Part shown: positions 51,082 to 61,657 of the stretch, one piece after another
How positions within the stretch are numbered: the stretch's first letter is position 1
Layout: each line of letters begins with the position of its first letter
Source: Straminergon stramineum
Lineage: Eukaryota > Streptophyta > Bryopsida > Hypnales > Calliergonaceae
Reading direction: 5' to 3'
Length of the DNA: 64,000 nucleotides
NCBI GenBank assembly: GCA_963920665.1
Contig: OY987266.1
Coordinates: 5,399,001 to 5,463,000 of the forward strand
Made by a program: the position numbers and the translations under genes
Notes under the pieces: generated by a model
What the model was told of the DNA's origin: nothing
Database searches by the model: none
The model's input: the letters and a program-made list of their open reading frames with translations, nothing else

Positions 51082-52624
51082 ATATATAAAATAGAGAATT
51101 TTGAATATGTGTCCATAGACTTTGTCTTTAACAATATTCATCCTAAGGAGGCAAAACTTAACCTTGAGAAGTATGAAATTTCTACATCAAGGAATTGAGA
51201 TTAGATGGCAATATGGTGGCTAGGGTTATTTTGCTCGATATAAGAGTATTTCTTCTATGTACTAATGAAGTTTGCAAAGGACCAAGATTTCAGATCAAGA
51301 TGATTACCAGAGTTGGTAATGCCTTCACCAACATTGACAACAAATACAATCATCATTTATTTCTATATGAATAGGGGAGAGACAAATGGACAAGTAGGAT
51401 TGTTTTGTTGTTTTCTTGAAAGTAATCTCAAGCATACTAATATTATTTAGAATAAGATTCTTCTAGTTCTTGAATAGAGTTTCATGAGTGCAATTATAAT
51501 CTAAATTGGTTAGACTAAATATTATAACAATTGTAAAATTCTCAACAATCTCTAATCAATGGTAATTATATTATGAGCCCAATTTGAAGTTTCTCCTATG
51601 TTTTAGAATTTTAGATATAGCAAGTTGCAAATAGAGTGTTACCTTCTACTGCAAGTCAAATTCAACTACCACATTTGGCTAAGTTGTCATTCAATAAAAA
51701 TTGCTAAAAATGTGTATTGTTTCTCAAAAAGCATTTAAACAAAGAATGTTGTTAAATACTTTTGTCTCTTATAAATAATGTTCTTTTTTACTATCAAGGC
51801 ACATACAAGTATGCCCTAAGTGGAATTACTTTGTTGCTACGATAAATTAGCCCTCAAGTGACCACTCAATTTCTACTTCAAAAATTCGTAACTAATTTCC
51901 CAAAGGTTCAAAAAATAAGAAACCATTTAGTTTACATGCCAATTCCATTTCCTCTTCCTACAAAAATTTACTGAAAATTGTTTCAAGGAGATTAGCTTCT
52001 CTCAAACACAATCAGCTCCTAAAAGGTTGCTTTAAAAGCTGACTACCTTAGCTGAATGATGAAAGAGAATTCTTGGCAACGCTTCGCCCCCAATAACTTC
52101 AAAATAATAAGAGAATTATTAAAGACAGACTTTCTTTACCACCATATTTGACAAAAATGGATTAAGAATATATTCGTTCAAAGATATTCAACAGAAAATG
52201 TGGAAAATATTAAAAAAATGCAATCAGTCTTATTCCCCCTAGTTGTGAATATACTTCGCTTTCACTGGGGAAAAGGGCTTCACATCGGACTGAATTAAGT
52301 TCTTCCTGCTCCACTGTCTTAGCTTATGCAATCACAGTGTACGTAGTTTGAGCCCATTTCTCCTTTCGCAACTGCACAACAAGGTTCAGGGTGCGAGACA
52401 CAAACACTCTCCTTCGAATTTTTTCAAAACTATCATACATTCGCTGTTCATTGCAGCTTAGACAGAAATTCCAGTTTACTTGTTGCAATTTTACAATCCA
52501 GAGAGAAAATCAGGTGACAATGGCATTGCTTCATTTACAATTCATGGTGGTTATGGCTGAACAAGCACCCGGAGTCTTGGAATTTGCTCTGGATTTTAGG
52601 GGGAAAGCAGACAGGACTACAGCT
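51082..52624. other. Intergenic, no supported gene
   Basis: AT-rich to about 52.2 kb, then moderate GC. A 91-codon frame at 52391-52666 has no recognisable motif. No RNA gene seen. Confidence 0.4.
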
Positions 52625-53345
52625 AGTCTGCAACCAAAGCTTCGTACATATGATCGAGGTAATTAGGATTATGATCTTGAGTTCGTCATGTCGTGACTGT
52701 CAATCTTCTTGTGGTGAGTCTTTAATTTCCTCTGTCCATTCGCTTTGTGCATTGCATGATGGATGTATCTGTCTAAAACTTCGCTATATTTGGCTATCAC
52801 TACCATATTTGCAAATGGTTAGTTCTGGTGTTCCTGTGTTGCATGTACTCAACTGAATTATGGACTAGGTAACCTTCGAGCTGCCGGGAGGCGGTGAGTG
52901 GGTTACCGGACATAACCAACTCTACACGCGGATGAAAACTCATGTAATTGTTGCCTACGCGGATGAATATCCTATGATTACTATGGAACTATCCTGCTCG
53001 TGGATGAAACATTGTCCAGTACACAAATGCACACAACCCGAGCTGGTTACGTGGTCTAGGGTGTGTCTGTGCTCTGAGAATATATAAGTTTGTTGGAGAT
53101 GGTTCATCTATAGCGATATCTCATGGCAACCAAAGCTTTTTGCATTTGATCGAGATAATAGAATTTCGTTTGCTCACCATGTCAAGACTATCAATCCTGT
53201 TGTGATGACTCCTTTCTTATGTCTGTTCATTCCCTTGGTATCTTGCACGATGTATGTGCCTGTTATAACTCTGCCGCATTTGTCTGTCACTGATACATAT
53301 GGGAATGCTTATTTTTGGTGTTGGTGCTTATGCATAAGTGACCGC
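52625..53345 (+). repeat. Diverged direct duplication, ~500-bp period
   Basis: Positions 52625-52860 and 53125-53345 share an ordered set of matches: GCAACCAAAGCTT, CATNTGATCGAG, CATGTCNNGACTNTCAATC, TGTCNNTTC, ATGTATNTGYCTGT, and TTGCNYATG near the end. Identity is moderate. No frame is kept in common, so this is probably duplicated non-coding gene sequence (intron or 3' UTR). Confidence 0.6.
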
Positions 53346-53787
53346 ATTATACAAAGATGAATCGTGGAGTTTAGGGTTTAATCCTTGGTAATGGTGATCG
53401 GAGAGAGGTCCCAAAGTAGCAATATCCTGGCATGGACCTAGTTTTGTGAGTTGTAAGTGATATTTTTCAGTGTTCAATTGCGCAATATTCTATAAGATTG
53501 TGTTAAATTTGATGAATGATTTTTTTGATCTAGTTTTCAATCAGGGTGTGACTACAAAACTGAATGGAGTTACTATTGGACTGACTCCAGCTATGTGGGT
53601 AAGGATAGTGGACACATACATGACTATACAAGGTTGTCAGAATCTATTGATGAGATGCACAGATGAGCGATATTGATGCAATTCAAGGCAATAGGATATA
53701 GATACTTAACTCTGTTCTACTTGTATCCTTGAGATGAGATTTCAGGATCGAACAGACTCTTCACTAACTTATCAATTTCACTTGCAG

Positions 53788-54408
53788 TGTGTTGGAGATT
53801 GAGTTGCTCCATTACAAGAAGCAGGTGCTCCTTTATCTCCACGAGCTACAAGCATCCGGAATTGTCGACAGTGCTAGTCCTCCATCCTTGGACTCTCACT
53901 TGATTTTCATTAGGGACGAGCATTCTTTGGAATATTGGCAAGAAGAACTACAAGTTTTGAATGAAGTCATTCATCGGAATTGAAACGATTCACATTCTCA
54001 TACACATATCAGGTACATTGAATAAATGGTATCTTCAAGTCTCAAACTTGCCGTTTCTACATGATTTGTTTTAGCACTCTAGAGCTTATTATGACTTACT
54101 GGAACTTGGTTGTGGGTTTCTAAAGTTCAAGAGGTATCTAGTTCTTACTTGGGGACTTTGAGAGTGCACTAGAAGACCTCGACCTTGCTTATCTCAAAAT
54201 GGAAGGAAACCGATCCATTGTACTCCTTGATCGTGCTTTAGTCAAGTGTATGCTTGGCAGATATTCAGAGGCCATGCATGACGTTGTTGTAGTTGTTACA
54301 CTCAACCCGAACGTGAATGACTTCCAAGAACTTTAGACATGCATTCAGCAGATTCTAGACCAGTAGAAAGCATTCCGAATAGTCGCTCAGCTTGGTCCTT
54401 TATGTTAG
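53788..54408 (+). pseudogene. TPR-like gene remnant
   Basis: Two open segments. The first follows an acceptor-like CTTGCAG (LLHYKKQVLLYLHELQAS..., ending TGA at 53981-53983). The second, about 54142-54408, reads LLGDFESALEDLDLAYLKM and ALVKCMLGRYSEAMHDV and then TLNPN, a tetratricopeptide-type helix-turn-helix pattern. The second is broken by TAG at 54139-54141, 54334-54336 and 54364-54366 and ends at another TAG. No intact frame joins the parts. I do not recognise the parent family beyond TPR-like helices. Confidence 0.45.
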
Positions 54409-55241
54409 CGATTTCTATTGCCTGACAAAGACAATTCTATGGTGGAAATGTAAGATATCATGCACTGGGGTCATTGCCTCAGTAATCCTTTAAGTGGAGA
54501 TAGTATACTTTTTTTCCAATCAAATGCTTGGTTTTCTTGGTGCCTGGAGTTCTGATACAATTTTCTGTAACTCATTAAAAAAATTAGTTATTTGAAATCA
54601 CAAATCTCATTAATTCACTAGAGACAAGTGACATTTTGGCAAGAGTGAATCTTTTCGCCTTGTATTTGATGATGGCACTGTTGGAGGTTCGACATTTGAT
54701 CCTTCATCAGAACGTGCTAGTAAGGTTTGTTGATTGGTTTCATGGTTTGATCATTTTACGCAGATAAACTTTGATAGGGTGTTTTGTGATAAGTATCCAG
54801 TTACGGGAGGATTGTCTGATGCTTCTCTTTGCGCCATACTATCTCTATATGGTTGTAACTGAGGAATGCTACAATGCAGAATCTGTAGATGTAGTTCGAA
54901 CCGCTGACGGGTCTATGACATCCATAGCAAAGGCATTAAAATTACAGCTCAAGCTCACTACCGGATGTTTAAGGGGGATTATTGAAAACCTTCAAAGCAA
55001 ACTTGCAACCTAGCGAGGTTGCCTTGTACACTATAGCAGAAGACCCCTCTCCAATGCGTCGCACTGTGTCAAGCTGGTCTGGCTGAATTCACAAATGCTC
55101 GGGTACTGACAGAGCACTGTCACCTCGTTGAAACCCACCGTCGCCCTTCACGCCCCACACATCTGAATCATGTGAAGGATCAATAGTGTGTTCCTTGCCT
55201 TGTCGTACTTGCCCTAGCAGTCTAGTGAAGGCTCCATAAAC
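54409..55241. other. Intergenic between opposing gene remnants
   Basis: Includes an 80-codon plus-strand frame at 54771-55013 without motifs. It may hold further degenerate exons of the TPR-like gene or the 3' flank of the kinase-type gene. Confidence 0.35.
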
Positions 55242-57785
55242 CTAGGGAATCTTCTTCATGAGGCTCAGCACCATGTCTTGACTAGAAAATCTGTTCCTCA
55301 CAACAACAGGCTTCTTGAATCTGATGTAACTCAAAAGGGTAATAATTTCCCCAAATTCTGGCCGCTTGTTTGGATCATGATCCCAACACTCTTTTATGAG
55401 CCCCTTAAGATCCTCATCCAAATAGCTAGGAAGCTCCGGCCTCACGCCCGCACGGATCTGCTTCAATCGTTCGTCCTCTTTTATTCCATCAAAAGGGTAT
55501 TTTCCTGTCACAACTTCGTAGCAAATCATCGCAAAGCTATAGACATCGACTTTCTTCAACAACTCGCTGGGAGGCTCCTTCCCACCATAAAGATAAATTA
55601 AAACCTCGAGTGCAGTCCATCGGGGCCGCCTCGTTTGACCTGCTTGTTTGAACGCCTCCGCATCCCAAACTATGCCAAGTTTCTGAGAGCCCCGAAGGTC
55701 AGCAATCTTCACATCAAGATAATCATCGAATTTCTTCACCAGAATGTTCAAGCACTTGAGATCCCCATGCGCATATTGCTTTGTGTGCATGTAATGCATG
55801 CCCTTAGCAATTTGGGTAATGATGTCCAATTCTTCAGAACGCTTGAAAGGCCGTGGTTTCGGTATCGGGAAAGACTCCAACTTCTTTCTCATGAAGTTTC
55901 GCAAATCACCATCCATCAACTCCATCACGAGGTGATTTTGTTCTGCATCTTGCCCAAACCCTACCAGCCGGACAATATTAGGGTGTCGTAAATTTGCTAA
56001 AGAACCAACCTCCATCAACAACTGCTTGCTGTTCTAATCAGTCACATCAATTGCAGCAGGCTTGAACACCTTGGCATCAAAGTCACAACCGATCCACTTG
56101 CAACAACGTACAAAAGGCCAACCCAACTCGTCTGTTGTATCTCGCTTGTTGTTTAGCAGAACAGGGGTACAGGTTCCTTGATTGTGATAGCGATCGGATC
56201 AATTCGAAGATAACTGGGCAACTCGTCCCTTGGACTCCAAAGGCCGCTCTTCTCCAGCACCACCATGGAGGCTTTCTCCATATCCATTCGTGTTATGTTC
56301 TTCGACTCTTTGATTAGATCCATATCCTCAAGCATCTCCGTTAAATCCTGGTCAGCGTCCTCTGCCAACGCATTTGTCCTCTTTACTCCTGAAGATGATT
56401 CAAAGTCTTTTACTTGCCTAAGCTCACTAAAGCTCTCGAAGTCGAATTGCGCCTTCAAGGTGTCCACCTCCTCATGAATTTCCATGAATGATTCTTGGTT
56501 CTATGTACGGCTAACTACACTGACGATTCCTTTGGAATCAATATAGGACGATACAAGAGCCTCTTCTTTTCGTAGCATAGTGAGAAGCTCATCAAAAGCA
56601 GGATAGTCCTCATGGTTGCTACCATCGGAAGCATTTCCAACATTGAAGTTTTTATCCCGCCCCAGACCCTTCAATCCTTCACCAATGGCACTGAAACGAT
56701 TGGCAATGCGCTTGCACTGGCGCTTGTTCACACACACAGTGCAGACATGCTCAATGGTCTCTAAGGCTTGCCGGACTTGTGGAATGGGCTCCACAACCAT
56801 CTCCCATCCACCATGATCTGAAGGAATGAACACCAAAATAGATTATCAAGATCCCGTCTAACATACAAAGAAGAGCTGAATACAATCCAATGTTTGCAAC
56901 CACGATAAGACTCATCAAGTCTGTTGAACATTGCAAGGTGATTGCTTTACTTCATATGTGTTAGTCCCAGATTCCAATGGATACGGCCAGACACCACAAA
57001 CCAAGCTTCTACATGGTACACAACAACCAAATCCAAAGATCAAAATAAAACACATACTGAGATTAGTAATGCATGAAACCCAAAACCTGAAACTTCAAAA
57101 TGAATTGTAAAATTTGCTTTGATCAAACCTGAAACCAACTAAACATTCTTACATGCAGTCATTGATGACGAATCCACTGTTGAATCTCCACTAGAGTCGA
57201 ATGTCTCAGAAATGGTGGGAAACACTCTATCGACCCCATATGCCCTCAGTGGCTGTGTCTGACGCGAGGTCTGAGGCTTCTTATTCACCGGTATGCTCAT
57301 TCTAGGGTTTGCCCTTGCATCACTGCCACTGTACAATGCATAGCAAGTGCCAATTTTTCATCAAAACAAAATCAATTACGTACTTCACCAATATAAGCAA
57401 AACTAATCGCCAAAGAATTGAACTTTTGAAATGCGTACTGGTGCCTGTTCGGGCTGTTTCCATCTGAGGTGGGAGAGCTTTTTCTTGCAGCATCCACTTC
57501 GGCAATCCGGGGTGAGCGAAATCTGGGAATGATTTGTTCACTAGGGCTATCGTTGAAGCTGGCGGCGTACTGTTTGCATTCGCGTTTGATAAAGTGTGTA
57601 ATTTCTTTAAATATGCTCTGCATGGCTAAGTCCGTGGGGATGAGATGTGGAGGGATGGTAGTCGAGTATGCCTCTAGCTTTTCACACGAGAGATTCAGAC
57701 AATGTTTCTTGTTATATTTGAGGAGCTTGCGAGCTGCGGCTTCCTCGCTGTCGAACGTGCCCAACCAAACCTTCTTGTTCACGGC
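55242..57785 (-). pseudogene. AP2/ERF-like + helical region + degenerate protein kinase fusion, broken
   Basis: Three segments join in perfect phase through GT-AG introns: exon A 57785-57439, exon B 57328-57153, exon C 56817-55242. Exon A begins NKKVWLGTFDSEEAAARKLL, the second half of an AP2/ERF-type DNA-binding domain; the first half is not found in the window. Exon B is Ser/Pro-rich. Exon C starts with a helical stretch (VRQALETIEHVCTVCVNKRQ) resembling the N-terminal helical domain of plant MLKL/DUF1221 kinases, then a kinase domain: AKVF (lysine), RHPNIVRLVGFG, YAHGDLKCLNILV, VKIADLRGSQK (DFG replaced by DLR), WTALEVL (APE replaced by ALE), KVDVYSFAMICYEVVTGKYP and DPNKRPEFGEI. Breaks: TAG at 56503-56501, a one-base loss in a C-run at 56167-56164, and TAG at 56036-56034. 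The fusion is strongly suggested by phase; the family assignments are inference. Confidence 0.7.
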
Positions 57786-59738
57786 CTTCCATAAATTTCA
57801 CAAACATCAAATCAGTACACATCCAGTCATATAAAGAGCAAATTAAAAATTATGCATGCAAAATGTCCTCATGTGTTCATGAAACCTTGTAATTGTGTCT
57901 AGAGATAGAAGAGCATATGGTACTCTTTACTTAAATTTCATATTTTAAACTCCATTTGGGTCTTGTTTACGCAAGGGAAACTTTAAGATGGAGCTCTCTT
58001 GGTATCCCTTCATACAATAGTTTAGATGAAGTGGAGAATGTGTTAAACTTCGGACTTGCTCAAAAGGATACTAGCACATACATGTTGCAATATTACATTA
58101 ATGGAACTTAGTTAGGAGAATAGGGATTGGATGCAAAATATTTAGGATGAAATAGTCGAGATGAAAACGTGACCATATTTGTGACAACATGTCGCGATAG
58201 ATCTCGTGGCACCTTATACTTAATATAACAAATGATTCACACACTATGCATCGTTTGACCAGACCTGGTTTGAAAATTGGAATCCATTAATAATGCTCCA
58301 AAGATGTTTGACAAATTAAATTAATAGTCTATCCAAGTTCACCAACAATCTTATAGTATTTAGCTTTTCCATCATTCCTAGTCATTAGCATAAACCACAA
58401 TCAAACTTCATGATAAGGTACTTTGATTAAATCTATAGCTTGGGGATGAGCAACAAAGTAAAAGTACGGTAACGAGGGTTATGACTCAATGTATAGAACT
58501 TCTTTGGGGTCATGAAGTTTTTTCTCCATTGTATGGAACAGAGCTTTAAAAAATAATTTCTCATTATGAAACCTTAGGTTGGGAAAAGAAAAGGGTGATT
58601 GCAAGAAACACTTGTTGATTTTGTTGCGTTTTTATAGTACTCATAAATGCTTAGTTTTTTTGGAGTAATTTCAAATGAGATTTTTGTTCAAAACTTTAAA
58701 ATTATGATCAATGTATACACCAATACACCATTAAAATGAAGATAACCATTGAAGGAAAAATCATAGAAAAATTCTTCAAGTAGGAGAACTAGAAAAGTGC
58801 CAAATCTCAAGAAAATAGATACTTCAATATTGTAATAAGTAAAAAAAATCAATAAAATAAAATATTTCCATTTGAAAAAACTAAATGAAGATGGTTATTC
58901 ACCAAAAGAAACACCAAAATAATATTTTACATGTCTCCAAATGCAAGCTAAAAGAAGCTCACTTTGTAGAATTCCACGCCATATGAAATTGACTATTTTT
59001 AGAATTCCTTTATATAGTAGCTACAAGACTATTAGAAGACCATCTCCTCCAAATTTCACCCTCAAATCCATTTTTTTGGATACTAAATGGTTCCAAAACC
59101 TCCCACGTTGACAAGTGAGACATAAAATTGGGGGCTATTTTTGGATAGTAATTCTTTTTTGAAGATTGCCAAAAAATTAGACAAGTGCATAATAGTCATG
59201 ATTAACCTTACCTATAAATCTTGAGTCATTTGGAGCTCGAACACAAAAGTTACAGCCAAGAAACAAATTAGCAATTGAGCACAAAATGTGATGCAAAATA
59301 GTTGAGGTGTTTTTTGCAATCACCCCAAACCACTCATCTTCAAATGAAATGCAAATGAAATGGGGTTATCTATTGAAAATTTCTAATAGTGGTTTTCAAC
59401 CTCCACTTTGAAATAGCATAAAAAATCTTGTAACTTGGTCATAAAAAAATGATCTCAGAAATTATGTTCCTGTACCCCAAGTGATCTCGGCACATCTGAA
59501 AAATGACACTTTTGCATATGTTAAAACTCCTAAAGTCACCATCTTCTACCTTCTAGTATTGTACTGTACATGGTAGACACAATACAACAAGGCAACTTAC
59601 AAACATAAACTTCTCTAAACCAAAAAAAGAAACTTAGCCTGAAAATGTCACTAAGTATCTATAATTGAACTTTTCTTGTAGTTGTTATCAATTCAAAGCT
59701 CACATGGGGAACTTCAAGAGATATGGAGTTCTACAGTA
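57786..59738. other. AT-rich interval upstream of the AP2-like/kinase gene
   Basis: Very AT-rich, with no exon for the missing AP2 N-terminal half (a YRGV-type motif) that I can find. No other gene, RNA or intact element seen. Confidence 0.45.
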
Positions 59739-60623
59739 AGGGCTTCTTCACGCTATGGCTGTCCAAGTCGAGAGGCCGTGGGATTGAGTGGCCAAACTTT
59801 GGTGAGAGTCCAAGGAAATGAGCAATAAATAGGCCAAAAAAACTAGGAATTGGAGCCTTCGGCCAGCCATAGTGTGAAGCCTTTATAGGCCAAAGTCCAA
59901 AGTCCAAAGTCCAAGCCCAAAGTCCAAACCTATTCCATTTTTTCGACTTCTATCCTTTTCTCCACATTAATCCATCCAATTTCTGAAATTTTCAATGAAT
60001 TGTCACCCATGTGACAATTTTTTCAAGCAAAAGGTTAAAAAACATGAGAACGGAGTCAAAAATGGCCTTGGAAAAATAATTACAGCACATGCTCTCATCA
60101 TTAAACAAGGAATATGAAGGATATAAATGGAATAAAAAGGTGGCATTAAACATTGAAGGGAAGTAGGTTCATAGAATGCAAAGACTCCCCATTGTAATGG
60201 TGGAGACTAGGGTGGCATTAAACATTGAAGGGAAGTGGGTTAATAGAATGCAAAGACTCCCCATTGTAATGGTGGAGACTAGGGTTCAAACCCCAATGGG
60301 GACACAAATAAACAAATAAGGGCATCTTACCTATTTCTACAAAAACAATCTGATCTAATGGTTGAGATTTTGTCAGATTCTAAAAAAAACTTGACGGACT
60401 CTCAATTAGAGTTTAGGTTGGCTAGAAATCGAGACCCAAACTCTAATCGAGAGTCCATTGCCATGTAGGCATTTGGTTGCCATGTAGGCAGACAAGTGGG
60501 TGACGGACTTTGGATTGTGCCTCCTTGTGTGAAGGCTCGAGAAGCCAAACTCTTGGGTTTCTGCAATCTCATTGGCTGAAATTGACAGACTCTCGACCTT
60601 GTGCCGTAGTGTGAAGTGGCCCT
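59739..60623. mobile_element. TA-flanked TIR element, about 0.9 kb, with internal end copy
   Basis: Left end AGGGCTTCTTCACGCTATGG and right end, read inward, AGGGCCACTTCACACTACGG match at all but a few positions, flanked by TA on both sides (59737-59738 and 60624-60625). A further inverted copy of the end (CCATAGTGTGAAGCCTTTA) at about 59866-59884 bounds a 145-bp sub-element. The interior contains a 72-bp tandem duplication. Small open frames on the minus strand are not supported as genes. Confidence 0.65.
60141..60284. repeat. 72-bp tandem duplication
   Basis: TGGCATTAAACATTGAAGGG starts at 60141 and again at 60213; the two units differ at only two or three positions. The second is followed by GGGTTCAAACCCC, which resembles a tRNA T-arm or B box, but no tRNA fold or A box accompanies it. 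Confidence 0.9.
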
Positions 60624-60842
60624 TATTGGCAAGCGTAAGAGAATTTGAGCCCCCTTTAGAAGGCAATATTTGTTGACTATGTTATGAAATTTCAAATCAT
60701 TGTTTGTATGTGTAAGGTAAAGCAGCTGATTACCACCCTAATTTGCAATCTGCCTATCTCAAGGTCACATATTTTTCTGAGGATTTTAAGAGGATCAAGG
60801 ATTTCTTGCCTTGAAGCGGCGTGTGATTTTGGTTCGGAAGCC

Positions 60843-61402
60843 ATGGTGAATTTCCAGCAGTTTTCCAGTGAGTGGATTTCGGGATTGGTGTTGGGCATTT
60901 TTGTGTTAGCAATTTGGGATCTAGTGCGTAGAAGTGTTTGGTTCATGGTTTCAAAATTATGGCCGGGTGTTCTTACTCAAGTTGGATTGCAAAGTGAACT
61001 TTCACAACAAATTTTGGACAAGTTGCATAAGCTCACTCCAATGGTTTGGGATCTAAAGGCAGCATTAGAATCCTTCAACCCATATGCTGATCATTTTCTA
61101 ACTAGCTATATTCAACTAGATGAGGCTTACTATATATTTCTCACATTCCGATTGCAATTGTGCTTACTTGGCAATTATTTACAGTTATTTGAGAATGTGA
61201 AACTTATTATGATTGATGTGCAGGTGGGCAGTGGGCAGATTCAAATCTGGTGAATGGAGCTAACGACGGGACGCAAAACGCCCCTTCCTATTCGGATTAC
61301 ACCTATCAACCCCTGTCCATGGGTCTGGACCATGAGAATCTCTTGACAGATGCTCCAGTATCAGCTTGGGACGCCCTTTCCAATGTCACATTAGTCAATT
61401 AG
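60843..61402 (+). CDS. Hypothetical membrane-protein-like gene
   Basis: I do not recognise this protein. From ATG at 60843 the frame reads MVNFQQFSSEWISGLVLGIF and continues through a single hydrophobic segment (ISGLVLGIFVLAIWDLV) into RRSVWFMVSKLWPGVLTQ, about 40 residues that look genuinely coding. Downstream, after an acceptor-like GATGTGCAG, another frame runs to 61402 (GANDGTQNAPSYSDYTYQ...SAWDALSNVTLVN, TAG). How the two join is uncertain; at least one intron is likely between about 60965 and 61224. The unspliced frame stops at 61251-61253. It lies directly upstream of the CEP78 fragment and the CACTA element and could be intact or a remnant. Confidence 0.45.
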
Positions 61403-61548
61403 CTACACAATCAGAATCAGAACCTGTAATTCAAAGTCAGAGAAAAAACAATGAAATTTTTTTTTAGTCATGAAGTCATGAAGTTATTAGTCATGAAGTT
61501 AGGATCCGACAGGTCATGAAGTTAGGATCCATGATTTGCGAGGTCCAG

Positions 61549-61657
61549 AAGTTAGGATCAATGATTTGTGAGGATGTACCGCAAGTTTCCTTTCGGGGAA
61601 ATGACACATGGAATGCTCTTAGCAGCAACAATAATATCATTTGCAAAATGTGTTATA
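61549..61657 (-). pseudogene. Antisense fragment of the CEP78-like last exon
   Basis: The reverse complement of this 109-bp stretch matches 23647-23756 of the CEP78-like last exon. Shared exact runs include GCTGCTAAGAGCATTCCATG, GGAAACTTGCGGTACATCCT and CAAATCATTGATCC. There are scattered substitutions and a small internal length difference. An extra partial copy (AAGTTAGGATCCATGATTTG) lies at 61519-61543. The match ends exactly at 61657, the base before the CACTA terminus. Confidence 0.9.

Noticed and set aside
56501..56628. Intron explaining the TAG at 56503-56501 (GTAGC...ATAG)
   Set aside because: It would remove sequence that reads as continuous helical coding (AFDELLTMLRKEEALVSSY) consistent with the surrounding domain.
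60270..60300. tRNA or tRNA-derived SINE (GGGTTCAAACCCC)
   Set aside because: No A box at the right distance, no acceptor stem and no cloverleaf; the motif is part of a 72-bp tandem duplication's flank.
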